Assembly: GCA_943326975.2 (NCBI GenBank)
Contig: CALPVI020000137.1
Location: 1-5,625 of the forward strand
From: Actinomyces viscosus
GTDB taxonomy: Bacteria > Bacteroidota > Bacteroidia > Flavobacteriales_D > Crocinitomicaceae
Direction of reading: 5' to 3'
DNA length: 5,625 nucleotides
Position numbers and translations under genes: made by a program. Of this stretch, positions 1-5,625 are shown piece after piece; the stretch's first letter is position 1; each line of letters begins with the position of its first letter. The notes under the pieces are model-generated. The model was not told the DNA's origin, made no database searches, and was given only the letters and a program-made list of their open reading frames with translations.

Positions 1-105
1 GGCGGCTACGGAGGTGGTTTTGGCGGCGGCGGAAGTTCTGGAGGTGGTTTTGGCGGTTTTGGTGGAGGCAGCTTTGGCGGTGGAGGTGCTGGAGGTAGTT
101 GGTAA
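1..105 (+). CDS. C-terminal end of a Gly-rich protein, probably TPM-domain (YgcG-like), 5' end outside the window
   Basis: Frame 1 is open from the first base and codes for 34 residues before a TAA at 103-105. The residues are almost all Gly with scattered Phe and Ser, and the last ones read GGSFGGGGAGGSW. A low-complexity tail ending in Gly-Ser-Trp is typical of TPM-domain proteins (PF04536, YgcG-like), where it follows a signal peptide, the TPM domain and a transmembrane helix. None of those parts lies in this window, so the family name comes from the tail alone. The tail is locally much richer in G than the surrounding DNA because of GGN codons. The next gene starts 17 bases downstream with no terminator between, which suggests one transcript. 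Another glycine-rich surface protein remains possible. Confidence 0.6.
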   Translation, partial: GGYGGGFGGGGSSGGGFGGFGGGSFGGGGAGGSW

Positions 106-122
106 ACTTATTGATTTAAAAA

Positions 123-824
123 ATGGAAAAGCAAACTTGCCATATTACAAAGAAATTGTTGCCGATTTCTCAATTGGTTAAAGGGAGTTCTATAGTAAGT
201 TCGGTATTTTCAATTATAAAAAATGAATATCCTGATTTTTCGCAAAATGCTTGGATAGAAAAAGATTTATTACACGAATTTAGAGGTAAATACCTTGAAA
301 GTTTAGTGAAAGATGAATTGGGTGCTATTCATGAAATGGAAAAAGAAGTATTAGCTGCAATTCAATCAGAAGCAATTATTACTGAAAAATTGAATTTAGA
401 AGTAGATAATGACTTTACTTTTGGAGAACGTTTATCTGATAAAATTGCTGAATTTGGAGGTAGTTGGGCGTTTATTCTTTCTTTTTTGGCATTTATGTTC
501 ATTTGGATTTGTGCGAATGTTTTCTTTTTAATGAATAAAGCATTTGATCCATTCCCATTTATTTTACTGAATTTAATCTTGTCTTGTTTAGCTGCGCTTC
601 AAGCTCCCATTATTATGATGAGTCAAAATCGGCAAGAACAAAAAGACAGAAAACGGGCTGAAAACGATTATAAAACGAATCTAAAAGCTGAATTAGAGAT
701 TAGACAATTACATGATAAAATCGATCATTTAATTCAGCATCAGAATAAAAAAATCATGGAAATCCAAGAAATACAATCAGATTATTTGAACGAAATCGTA
801 AAATATCACAGAAAAAATGATTGA
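123..824 (+). CDS. DUF1003 family membrane protein
   Basis: This 233-residue protein matches the DUF1003 pattern (PF06210), whose molecular function is unknown. Residues 1-60 form a soluble N-terminal part containing a TCHITKK stretch and a YPDF segment, as in longer DUF1003 proteins. The core starts at FGERLSDKIAEFGGSW (100-115). Two hydrophobic helices follow, at about 115-137 and 144-166, joined by a short FDPFPF turn. After the second helix comes the hallmark LAALQAPIIMMSQNRQ (156-171) and then a charged, probably coiled-coil tail (about 172-228) rich in Glu, Lys and Gln. No signal peptide is visible, so it is likely an inner-membrane protein with both ends on the same side. ATG 123 has no Shine-Dalgarno but sits in an A/T-rich context normal for Bacteroidota. 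It lies 17 bases after the Gly-rich gene, so co-transcription is likely. The family call is firm; the role is unknown. Confidence 0.9.
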   Translation: MEKQTCHITKKLLPISQLVKGSSIVSSVFSIIKNEYPDFSQNAWIEKDLLHEFRGKYLESLVKDELGAIHEMEKEVLAAIQSEAIITEKLNLEVDNDFTFGERLSDKIAEFGGSWAFILSFLAFMFIWICANVFFLMNKAFDPFPFILLNLILSCLAALQAPIIMMSQNRQEQKDRKRAENDYKTNLKAELEIRQLHDKIDHLIQHQNKKIMEIQEIQSDYLNEIVKYHRKND

Positions 825-882
825 TTTTAAATTATTTTTTTCGAACATGATTTTAGTCACAAATTAAAAGATTTTCACCTCG

Positions 883-890
883 TAACTTTG
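883..890 (+). promoter_or_regulatory. Candidate Bacteroidota -7 promoter element for the decarboxylase gene
   Basis: TAACTTTG matches the Bacteroidota primary sigma factor -7 consensus TAnnTTTG exactly. It lies in the 76-base gap between the DUF1003 stop and the decarboxylase gene. No TTG is found at the usual -33 distance, so only half of the promoter is visible. Transcription would begin near 896-898, which leaves about a dozen untranslated bases before ATG 910 but almost none before TTG 901. Confidence 0.5.
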
Positions 891-909
891 TTGTATTAAA
901 TTGTATACA

Positions 910-2157
910 ATGAGTTGGGTTAAAAAAAGTCAGGAAGAAATAAGAAGTAATATTTTTGAAGCATTAGATAAGAATGTAAATTATTTGAATGCTCCAATTA
1001 TAGGTGTTCCAGGTTCATATTTAGATGAGAAAGTATTTAGTCAAGATAAGTTTAACTTGAATGAAGCGCCTTTTCTTTCAACTTTATTAAAAAATCCGAA
1101 TCACATTGGTTGTCATACAATGGGTTCATCAGAAAATTTCTTTGCAGGTACACATGTGATTGAACGTGAAGTAATTGATATTTGCTCGAAAGATATTTTA
1201 AAAGGCGGTGAGGAAGATTTTGATGGTTATATAGCATCAGGTGGAACAGAAGCTAATATTCAAGCATTTTGGATTTATCGCAATTATTTCAATCGTGTTA
1301 AAAATGCTAAAAATGAAGAGATTGCAATTATCTGTTCGGCTGATAGTCATTATTCTATGCCAAAAGGATCTAACGTTTTAAATATTTCCATTTTTAATGT
1401 ACCGGTTGATTTTGAAACACGTGAAGTAAGAGTAGAAGCGATAAAAGAAACGATTACAAAAGCAAAAGCAAGGGGAATAAAGTATTTTATTGTCGTTTCT
1501 AATATGATGACTACAATGTTTGGTTCTGTTGATGTAATTGATAATTATTCTTCTGTTTTATTATCTGAAGGTGTTGAATTTAAAATTCATATAGATGGAG
1601 CTTATGGTGGTTTCTATTATCCTTTTTCAGCTGAAGCGTCAAATGAAATCAATTTTAAAAATCCACATGTTACATCGGTCACTTTAGATGCGCATAAAAT
1701 GGCTCAAGCTCCTTATGGAACAGGTATATTTGTTATTCGTAAAGAATATATGCAATATGCTACCACGCAAGAAGCAAGTTATGTAGAAGGGGAGGACTGT
1801 ACGTTAATCGGCAGTCGTTCTGGTGCAAATGCAATTGCGATTTGGATGATTCTATCTACTTATGGTCCACATGGTTGGTACGAGAAAATATTGGTCTTGC
1901 AAAGAAGGACAGAATTGGTTTGTGAGGAATTAACAAAATTGAATGTGTCATTTTATCGCAACCCAAAATCTAATATTATTACGATGAAGGCTGATTTTAT
2001 AACACCTGAAATTGCGCATCATTATGGCTTAGTTCCTGATAATCATCATAATCCAAAATGGTTTAAGATTGTTGTGATGGAACATGTTACGATGGAGAAA
2101 TTAACTCCTTTTTTAGTCGAATTAAGAAATAGTTTATTGGTTAATCAATTAAACTGA
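910..2157 (+). CDS. PLP-dependent group II decarboxylase family protein
   Basis: The protein is 415 residues from ATG 910. It has the fold-type I PLP enzyme landmarks in order: SGGTEANIQAF (about 110-120, phosphate-binding region), SADSHYSMPK (about 143-152, with the His that stacks on the PLP ring), HIDGAYGG (227-234, with Asp229 facing the pyridine nitrogen), and TLDAHKMAQAPYG (258-270), where Lys263 is the expected Schiff-base lysine. TLIGSRSGANA follows at about 298-308. The order and wording resemble histidine/tyrosine decarboxylases and archaeal MfnA, so decarboxylation of an amino acid is expected, though databases often label such proteins as aminotransferases. The substrate cannot be read from the sequence. 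The length is normal for a single-domain member, and it should be cytosolic. A TTG three codons upstream (901) is in frame, but ATG 910 fits the promoter better. The gene ends in tandem stops (TGA TAA) and overlaps the convergent SDR gene by 17 bases. Confidence 0.85.
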   Translation: MSWVKKSQEEIRSNIFEALDKNVNYLNAPIIGVPGSYLDEKVFSQDKFNLNEAPFLSTLLKNPNHIGCHTMGSSENFFAGTHVIEREVIDICSKDILKGGEEDFDGYIASGGTEANIQAFWIYRNYFNRVKNAKNEEIAIICSADSHYSMPKGSNVLNISIFNVPVDFETREVRVEAIKETITKAKARGIKYFIVVSNMMTTMFGSVDVIDNYSSVLLSEGVEFKIHIDGAYGGFYYPFSAEASNEINFKNPHVTSVTLDAHKMAQAPYGTGIFVIRKEYMQYATTQEASYVEGEDCTLIGSRSGANAIAIWMILSTYGPHGWYEKILVLQRRTELVCEELTKLNVSFYRNPKSNIITMKADFITPEIAHHYGLVPDNHHNPKWFKIVVMEHVTMEKLTPFLVELRNSLLVNQLN

Positions 2158-3271
2158 TAAAAGAATTATCTACAGCATATCCGACCAAATTTTCAAATTG
2201 AAGGCTTACATCAGGTTGGCTATAATCGTGCATTAATTCATTCAAAACGGCTACATCAAATTCATGAACAGGCGTTGAAAGATAGTTATTTAATTGAGCA
2301 CCAACTGTTTTGTAATAGAGTTGTTCAATGTGATTGAGATTATCAGGTATTTCAGTGATTATTTCAAATGAAGTCCATCCAACTTGTTTTAATAATTGGG
2401 GTAGTGCAATTTTGTTTTGTAAACATTTATTGCTTGCAATGGTCAGTTCTGTTAAATCTGTTTCAATTGCTTTAGCGATTGCTTTTGCAGCATAATCGAC
2501 AGGAATTAAATTTAAACCGGAATCTTTGTTCATTGCTATTCGGATTGGCTGTTGTCCATACAATTCTTTAAAACGTAAAAAAAACGCTCCAAATAGATAG
2601 AAAACCAAAAATTTAGAAATAACAAATAGTGGAGCATCGAACAATCTACCGCAAATAATACTTGGTCTAATTATTTGGTATTTGATGTTGTTTGTTTTAC
2701 AAAAAGAAATTAATTCACTTTCTGTTTTCGATTTATATTCTTCGTAAGGATTTCGATAATTGTAAACGGTTGAATCAAAATTAAAATAATTCGGAATTAA
2801 ACCATTCTGATGACCAGAAGAAAACGCAGTACTTATGTAAGTAATCTGTGAGATGAAAGGTTTTAATTTATTGATTAACAATATTGTACCTGTATAATTA
2901 ATTTTTTGTATTTCTTCACTTGTACTAATGTTTGTACCTAAATTTACCGATGCTGCAGAATGAATTAATGTATATTGTTTTTCTTTATTCAATTCTTCTA
3001 AAGGAAATTCTTCCTTAACTAAATCGTGTTTCAATAAGGTAATATTTTCCTTAATTATACGTTTAAAATCAATCGTATGAAGAAAATCAGGAATTAATTC
3101 AGATTTAAATAATTCTTTCAATCGTTTATTTAGGGTAACGTTTTTCTTTTCTCGAATCAGTAACACTATTGAACCCTGGTAATCATTCAAATGTATTTTC
3201 ATCATCAATTCATAGAGAATGTGTGAACCTAAAATACCTGTGCTACCTGTTAAAATATAATTATGATTCAT
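2141..3271 (-). CDS. Extended SDR, thioester-reductase / fatty-acyl-reductase-like (NAD_binding_4 type)
   Basis: This 376-residue protein starts with a Rossmann dinucleotide motif, TGSTGILG (8-15, GxxGxxG pattern), after a very short N-terminus. HSAASVN (104-110) corresponds to the cofactor-binding NAA-like segment of this class. YISTAF (145-150) supplies the active-site Ser/Thr, and YEEYK (176-180) is the best candidate for the catalytic YxxxK. RPSIICGR (202-209) matches the RPSxxxG stretch of extended SDRs. The layout resembles the reductase domains that reduce acyl thioesters to aldehydes or alcohols (PF07993), so an NAD(P)H-dependent reduction of an acyl or carbonyl substrate is expected. 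The substrate is unknown, and a nucleotide-sugar epimerase-like role cannot be excluded. Residues 213-233 are strongly hydrophobic and may touch the membrane. There is no carrier or adenylation domain. It converges on and overlaps the decarboxylase gene. No clear promoter is visible in the 100 bases upstream. Confidence 0.8.
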   Translation of the reverse strand: MNHNYILTGSTGILGSHILYELMMKIHLNDYQGSIVLLIREKKNVTLNKRLKELFKSELIPDFLHTIDFKRIIKENITLLKHDLVKEEFPLEELNKEKQYTLIHSAASVNLGTNISTSEEIQKINYTGTILLINKLKPFISQITYISTAFSSGHQNGLIPNYFNFDSTVYNYRNPYEEYKSKTESELISFCKTNNIKYQIIRPSIICGRLFDAPLFVISKFLVFYLFGAFFLRFKELYGQQPIRIAMNKDSGLNLIPVDYAAKAIAKAIETDLTELTIASNKCLQNKIALPQLLKQVGWTSFEIITEIPDNLNHIEQLYYKTVGAQLNNYLSTPVHEFDVAVLNELMHDYSQPDVSLQFENLVGYAVDNSFISLID

Positions 3272-3371
3272 TTAAAACGTTTCTTCGATTTATTTAAATG
3301 TTTGAATATAAATTATTTATTTAATCGAAAGGATGTTTGTATTCCAATGAAAAATAGTGAATTAATATTTC

Positions 3372-3962
3372 TTACAGTATAAAATTAATAAATAATTCGG
3401 ATCCTTTTCTTGGTGGGATTGAATTATAGCATTCATTCATTTTTAATTCCGAAAAAATTGGTGAAAAATAAGTTTCATATTCATCTTTATCACCACCAAA
3501 TGGAGGTCCAGATTCAAAATTTTTACTAAATAAAACGCCAACTAATTTTCCATTCTTAACCAATAATTGACTCATTTTTTCAGCATATTTCTTTCTTAAT
3601 GATGGGGCAATTGCACAAAATAAAGTTTGTTCTAAAATTAGATCATATTTTCCTTCATGTAAAAAGAAATCATCTCTATGCAAATTAGTAACAGGAAAAG
3701 TTGGATTTCTAATTAAAAAATCATCTAAAGGTTCTTGAGCATAATCTAAAATATGCACATTTGAAAAACCATTTTTATAAAGATATTCAGCTTCATAACC
3801 AAAGCCACAACCTGGAATCAATATTTTTAAATCTTTATTTGTCAATTGATCAGTATATTCTTTAATAGGTGTTGAAATTGCTCCCAAATTCCACCCCGTT
3901 TCTTTATTTGAATATCTTTTTTCCCAATAATCTTTATTCAGTTCTTGCATATTTAAACTCAT
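3372..3962 (-). CDS. SAM-dependent methyltransferase, TPMT (thiopurine S-methyltransferase) family
   Basis: This 196-residue protein has the signature of the TPMT family (PF05724). An N-terminal WEKRYSNKETGWNLG (13-27) with a following STPI (30-33) is the family's lid and substrate region. LIPGCGFGYEAEYL (48-61) is the SAM-binding motif I, and Asp73 in ILDYA is the expected acidic residue contacting the SAM ribose. DLILEQTLFCAI (107-118) and GVLFSKNFESGPPFGG (142-157) are further family blocks. The length is near-complete for a bacterial member. Despite the name, bacterial relatives act on varied sulfur, selenium, tellurium or halide substrates, and the true one here is unknown. ATG 3962 follows an A-rich stretch suited to Bacteroidota; Met5 (ATG at 3950) is an alternative start. 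It lies downstream of the thiolase on the same strand, separated by a terminator, and 100 bases ahead of the SDR. Confidence 0.88.
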   Translation of the reverse strand: MSLNMQELNKDYWEKRYSNKETGWNLGAISTPIKEYTDQLTNKDLKILIPGCGFGYEAEYLYKNGFSNVHILDYAQEPLDDFLIRNPTFPVTNLHRDDFFLHEGKYDLILEQTLFCAIAPSLRKKYAEKMSQLLVKNGKLVGVLFSKNFESGPPFGGDKDEYETYFSPIFSELKMNECYNSIPPRKGSELFINFIL

Positions 3963-3971
3963 TTTTAATTT

Positions 3972-4012
3972 GTTATAAAAACAAATAGGCTGTCCAAATG
4001 GGCAGCCTATTT
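3972..4012 (-). terminator. Rho-independent terminator of the thiolase gene
   Basis: Perfect 10-base arms (AAATAGGCTG at 3983-3992 and CAGCCTATTT at 4003-4012) enclose a CC/GG extension and a four-base loop. Read on the - strand, the RNA hairpin has one internal C-A mismatch and is followed by a U-rich run (TATTTGTTTTTAT). It begins 22 bases after the thiolase stop codon and ends just before the methyltransferase start, so it should end thiolase transcripts and reduce read-through into the methyltransferase gene. The GGCTG/CAGCC form is common among flavobacterial terminators. Confidence 0.85.
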
Positions 4013-4034
4013 AAATGAATATTGCTTTCTTTCT

Positions 4035-5213
4035 TTAGATATTCTCGATAATAATTGCTGAAGCACCGCCACCACCATTACAAATTGCAGCACCACCAAT
4101 TTTTCCACTATTTTGTTTCAATACGTTGATTAATGTTACAACAACTCTTGATCCCGAATTTCCAAGTGGATGCCCTAAAGCAACTGCACCACCATTTACA
4201 TCAACTTTCGCAGCATCTAATCCTAAGATTTTAGCATTTGCCAAACCAACAACAGAAAATGCTTGGTTAAATTCCCAGTAATCAACATTTTCAGTTGATA
4301 AACCTGCTTTTGCTAACGCTTTAGGAACTGCAATTGAAGGAGCTGTTGTAAACCATTCTGGTGCTTGAGCAGCATCTGCATAACTAACAATCTTTGCAAT
4401 CGGTGTTAAACCATGTTTTTCAATTGCTTCTTTAGAAGCTAAAACCAATGCAGAAGCACCATCATTCAAAGTTGAAGCATTTGCAGCAGTAATAGTACCT
4501 TCTTTATCAAATGCAGGTCGTAAGCTTGGTATTTTATCTAAAAATACATTTTTGTATTCTTCGTCTTCGCTTACTAAAACTGGTTCGCCTTTTCTTTGAG
4601 GTACTGGTACAGGAACTACTTCATTATTAAACTTTCCTGCTTTCCAAGCCTCAGCTGAACGAGTGTAAGAAGTGATAGCAAAGTTATCTTGTTCTTCACG
4701 TGAAATTTTGTATTTTTTCGCACACAATTCAGCGCAATTTCCCATTGGTACATTGCTATAAACATCTAATAAGCCATCCTTAGTTATACCGTCTAAAAGA
4801 CCAATATTTCCAAATTTAGTTCCATTTCTACCATCTAAATAATGTGGTGTTTGAGACATGTTTTCCATTCCTCCAACTACAACAATTTCATTATCTCCTG
4901 TTTGAATAGATTGTGCTCCAAACATAATCGCCTTCATACCTGATGCACAAACTTTGTTTACAGTTGTACAAGGAACATTTTGACCTAAACCAGCACCTAA
5001 AGCAGCCTGTCTAGCTGGTGCTTGACCAACTCCAGCTTGAAGAACATTCCCCATAAAAACTTCATCAATAAGTTCAGGTTTAATGTTTCCTTTTTCTAAT
5101 GCACCTTTGATAGCGATTGATCCCAGTTGGGTAGCTGGAACACTAGATAATCCACCTAAAAAACCTCCAATTGGAGTTCTTGCAGCAGCCACGATAAATA
5201 CTTCTTTTATCAT
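4035..5213 (-). CDS. Acetyl-CoA C-acetyltransferase (thiolase)
   Basis: This is a full-length thiolase of 392 residues, the same length as the well-studied Zoogloea ramigera enzyme and with the same key positions. Cys89 in NKVCASGMKA is the nucleophile that takes the acetyl group. Asn316 in NQAF, His348 in GGAVALGHPLG and Cys378 in ICNGGGGAS complete the active site. It condenses two acetyl-CoA to acetoacetyl-CoA and CoA, or the reverse, in the cytosol. The block TSYTRSAEAWKAGKF (181-195) and EDEEYKNV (216-223) resemble mitochondrial T2-type (ACAT1-like) thiolases, favouring short acyl chains. Two departures from Z. ramigera stand out: Pro156 instead of His before Met157, and NQAF instead of NEAF. 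No hydratase/dehydrogenase partner is adjacent, so whether it serves beta-oxidation, ketone-body use or mevalonate supply is open. It is followed by its own terminator. Confidence 0.95.
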   Translation of the reverse strand: MIKEVFIVAAARTPIGGFLGGLSSVPATQLGSIAIKGALEKGNIKPELIDEVFMGNVLQAGVGQAPARQAALGAGLGQNVPCTTVNKVCASGMKAIMFGAQSIQTGDNEIVVVGGMENMSQTPHYLDGRNGTKFGNIGLLDGITKDGLLDVYSNVPMGNCAELCAKKYKISREEQDNFAITSYTRSAEAWKAGKFNNEVVPVPVPQRKGEPVLVSEDEEYKNVFLDKIPSLRPAFDKEGTITAANASTLNDGASALVLASKEAIEKHGLTPIAKIVSYADAAQAPEWFTTAPSIAVPKALAKAGLSTENVDYWEFNQAFSVVGLANAKILGLDAAKVDVNGGAVALGHPLGNSGSRVVVTLINVLKQNSGKIGGAAICNGGGGASAIIIENI

Positions 5214-5242
5214 AATTAATTATTGTTTTCAGATTAACGATA

Positions 5243-5250
5243 CGAATTTA
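5243..5250 (-). promoter_or_regulatory. Weak candidate -7 element upstream of the thiolase gene
   Basis: On the - strand this reads TAAATTCG, one mismatch from the Bacteroidota TAnnTTTG consensus, about 30 bases ahead of the thiolase ATG. No well-spaced -33 TTG goes with it. It would give a leader of roughly 20-25 bases. The call rests on position and partial match only. Confidence 0.25.
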
Positions 5251-5251
5251 A

Positions 5252-5291
5252 GAATTTTATGCAAATGGGAATTTTATTTATAGAATTTTAT
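5252..5291. repeat. Three exact copies of a 9-base direct repeat upstream of the thiolase gene
   Basis: GAATTTTAT occurs at 5252-5260, 5269-5277 and 5283-5291 (ATAAAATTC on the - strand), with 17- and 14-base start-to-start spacing. All copies lie in the 105-base gap between the GNAT stop and the thiolase start. They could be a regulator binding array, but the DNA is very A/T-rich and chance recurrence is possible. No U-tract hairpin terminator for the GNAT gene was recognised in this gap. Confidence 0.4.
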
Positions 5292-5318
5292 CCACTTTCA
5301 ACTATTAATAAAATAAAA

Positions 5319-5625
5319 CTAGACAATTAGTTTATGAAAGAGGATAGCAGAACAATTACAAGGAGGTTTTCCACAATCTGCACATTCAAAATTATTAATT
5401 ATACTTTCTTTGTACCAGTACTTTTTAAATTCGATTATGGCTTTAAAATTATTTATTTTTAAAATTTTTTCAATATTAATTCCTTTCTTGCTTTTCCAAG
5501 CGAAAATATAAACCAATTGCGTTTTTCTTTTTTTTAATAGCACTTCACAATTAGTTAACAAAGCGCTAGCAATACCTTTTTTCTTTTCAGATTCTTTTGT
5601 TGCTATCGTATTTATTATCCCTATA
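5319..5625 (-). CDS. GNAT family N-acetyltransferase with Cys-rich C-terminus, N-terminal part outside the window
   Basis: The frame is open from the window edge to the stop at 5319-5321, giving about 101 C-terminal residues. The TTG at 5559 should not be taken as the start, because conserved GNAT sequence continues upstream of it: the coding region reads IGIINT, then ATKESEKKGIASALL, which corresponds to GNAT motif A (beta-4 strand and the acetyl-CoA pyrophosphate loop, Q/RxxGxG/A, here ExxGxA). A region with VYIFAWKS (strand beta-5) and a NNF turn before an IIEFKKYWYKES segment completes the fold. The tail carries CADCGKPPCNC, a CxxC-x4-CxC cluster near 5352-5384 that may bind a metal. The enzyme should transfer an acetyl group from acetyl-CoA to an amine; the acceptor is unknown. 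It is on the same strand as the thiolase, 105 bases upstream. Confidence 0.75.
   Translation of the reverse strand, partial: IGIINTIATKESEKKKGIASALLTNCEVLLKKRKTQLVYIFAWKSKKGINIEKILKINNFKAIIEFKKYWYKESIINNFECADCGKPPCNCSAILFHKLIV

Noticed and set aside
1..102. Tandem-looking GGAGGTGGTTTTGGCGGC DNA repeats
   Set aside because: They are explained by the Gly/Phe low-complexity protein tail and are not a separate DNA repeat element.
811..842. Possible A/U-only hairpin with a T-run at the end of the DUF1003 gene
   Set aside because: The arms pair only with a bulge and a G-U pair, have one G-C pair, and overlap the coding sequence. It is too weak to call a terminator.
1052..1237. 61-residue open frame on the - strand
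   Set aside because: It lies wholly inside the well-supported decarboxylase gene, antisense to it, and has no recognisable family features.
3284..3329. Inverted repeat TTCGATT / AATCGAA upstream of the SDR gene
   Set aside because: The arms are only 7 bases with a 32-base gap and do not extend; this is easily chance in A/T-rich DNA. No TAnnTTTG site was found nearby to anchor it.
5083..5283. 66-residue open frame on the + strand
   Set aside because: Its first part is antisense to the thiolase N-terminus and the rest runs through the A/T-rich intergenic DNA; there is no family resemblance.
5319..5561. An 80-residue stand-alone protein starting at TTG 5561
   Set aside because: The same frame continues upstream to the window edge with conserved GNAT motif A sequence, so it is the C-terminal part of a larger gene.

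Overview
This window is low-GC, single-copy chromosomal DNA that looks like Bacteroidota, most likely a flavobacterium. The case rests on A/T-rich codon use, start codons preceded by A-rich stretches with no Shine-Dalgarno sequence, one site matching the Bacteroidota -7 promoter element (TAnnTTTG), a GGCTG/CAGCC hairpin terminator, and proteins that read like flavobacterial family members. The genus cannot be fixed by reading alone.

Layout, left to right: (1) the glycine-rich C-terminus of a protein, probably a TPM-domain (YgcG-like) membrane or secreted protein, cut by the window start; (2) 17 bases later, on the same strand, a DUF1003 two-helix membrane protein, probably in the same transcript; (3) a PLP-dependent group II decarboxylase on the + strand, with a likely promoter of its own; (4) a convergent extended SDR of the thioester-reductase/fatty-acyl-reductase-like type on the - strand, whose 3' end overlaps that of the decarboxylase by 17 bases; (5) a TPMT-family SAM-dependent methyltransferase on the - strand; (6) a strong hairpin terminator; (7) a complete acetyl-CoA C-acetyltransferase (thiolase) on the - strand; (8) the C-terminal part of a GNAT acetyltransferase with a cysteine-rich tail, open at the window end.

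How they fit together: the first two genes look like an envelope or membrane pair of unknown role. The decarboxylase and SDR are the only hint of a possible small pathway (amine formation and acyl or carbonyl reduction), but they converge and the link is inference. The thiolase makes or breaks acetoacetyl-CoA and appears to be a stand-alone unit ended by its own terminator. The methyltransferase and GNAT enzyme have no assignable substrate. No mobile elements, CRISPR arrays, tRNA or rRNA genes were seen, and no gene-free stretch exceeds about 110 bases. I found no convincing evidence for a new multi-gene system; the points worth a second look are modest.
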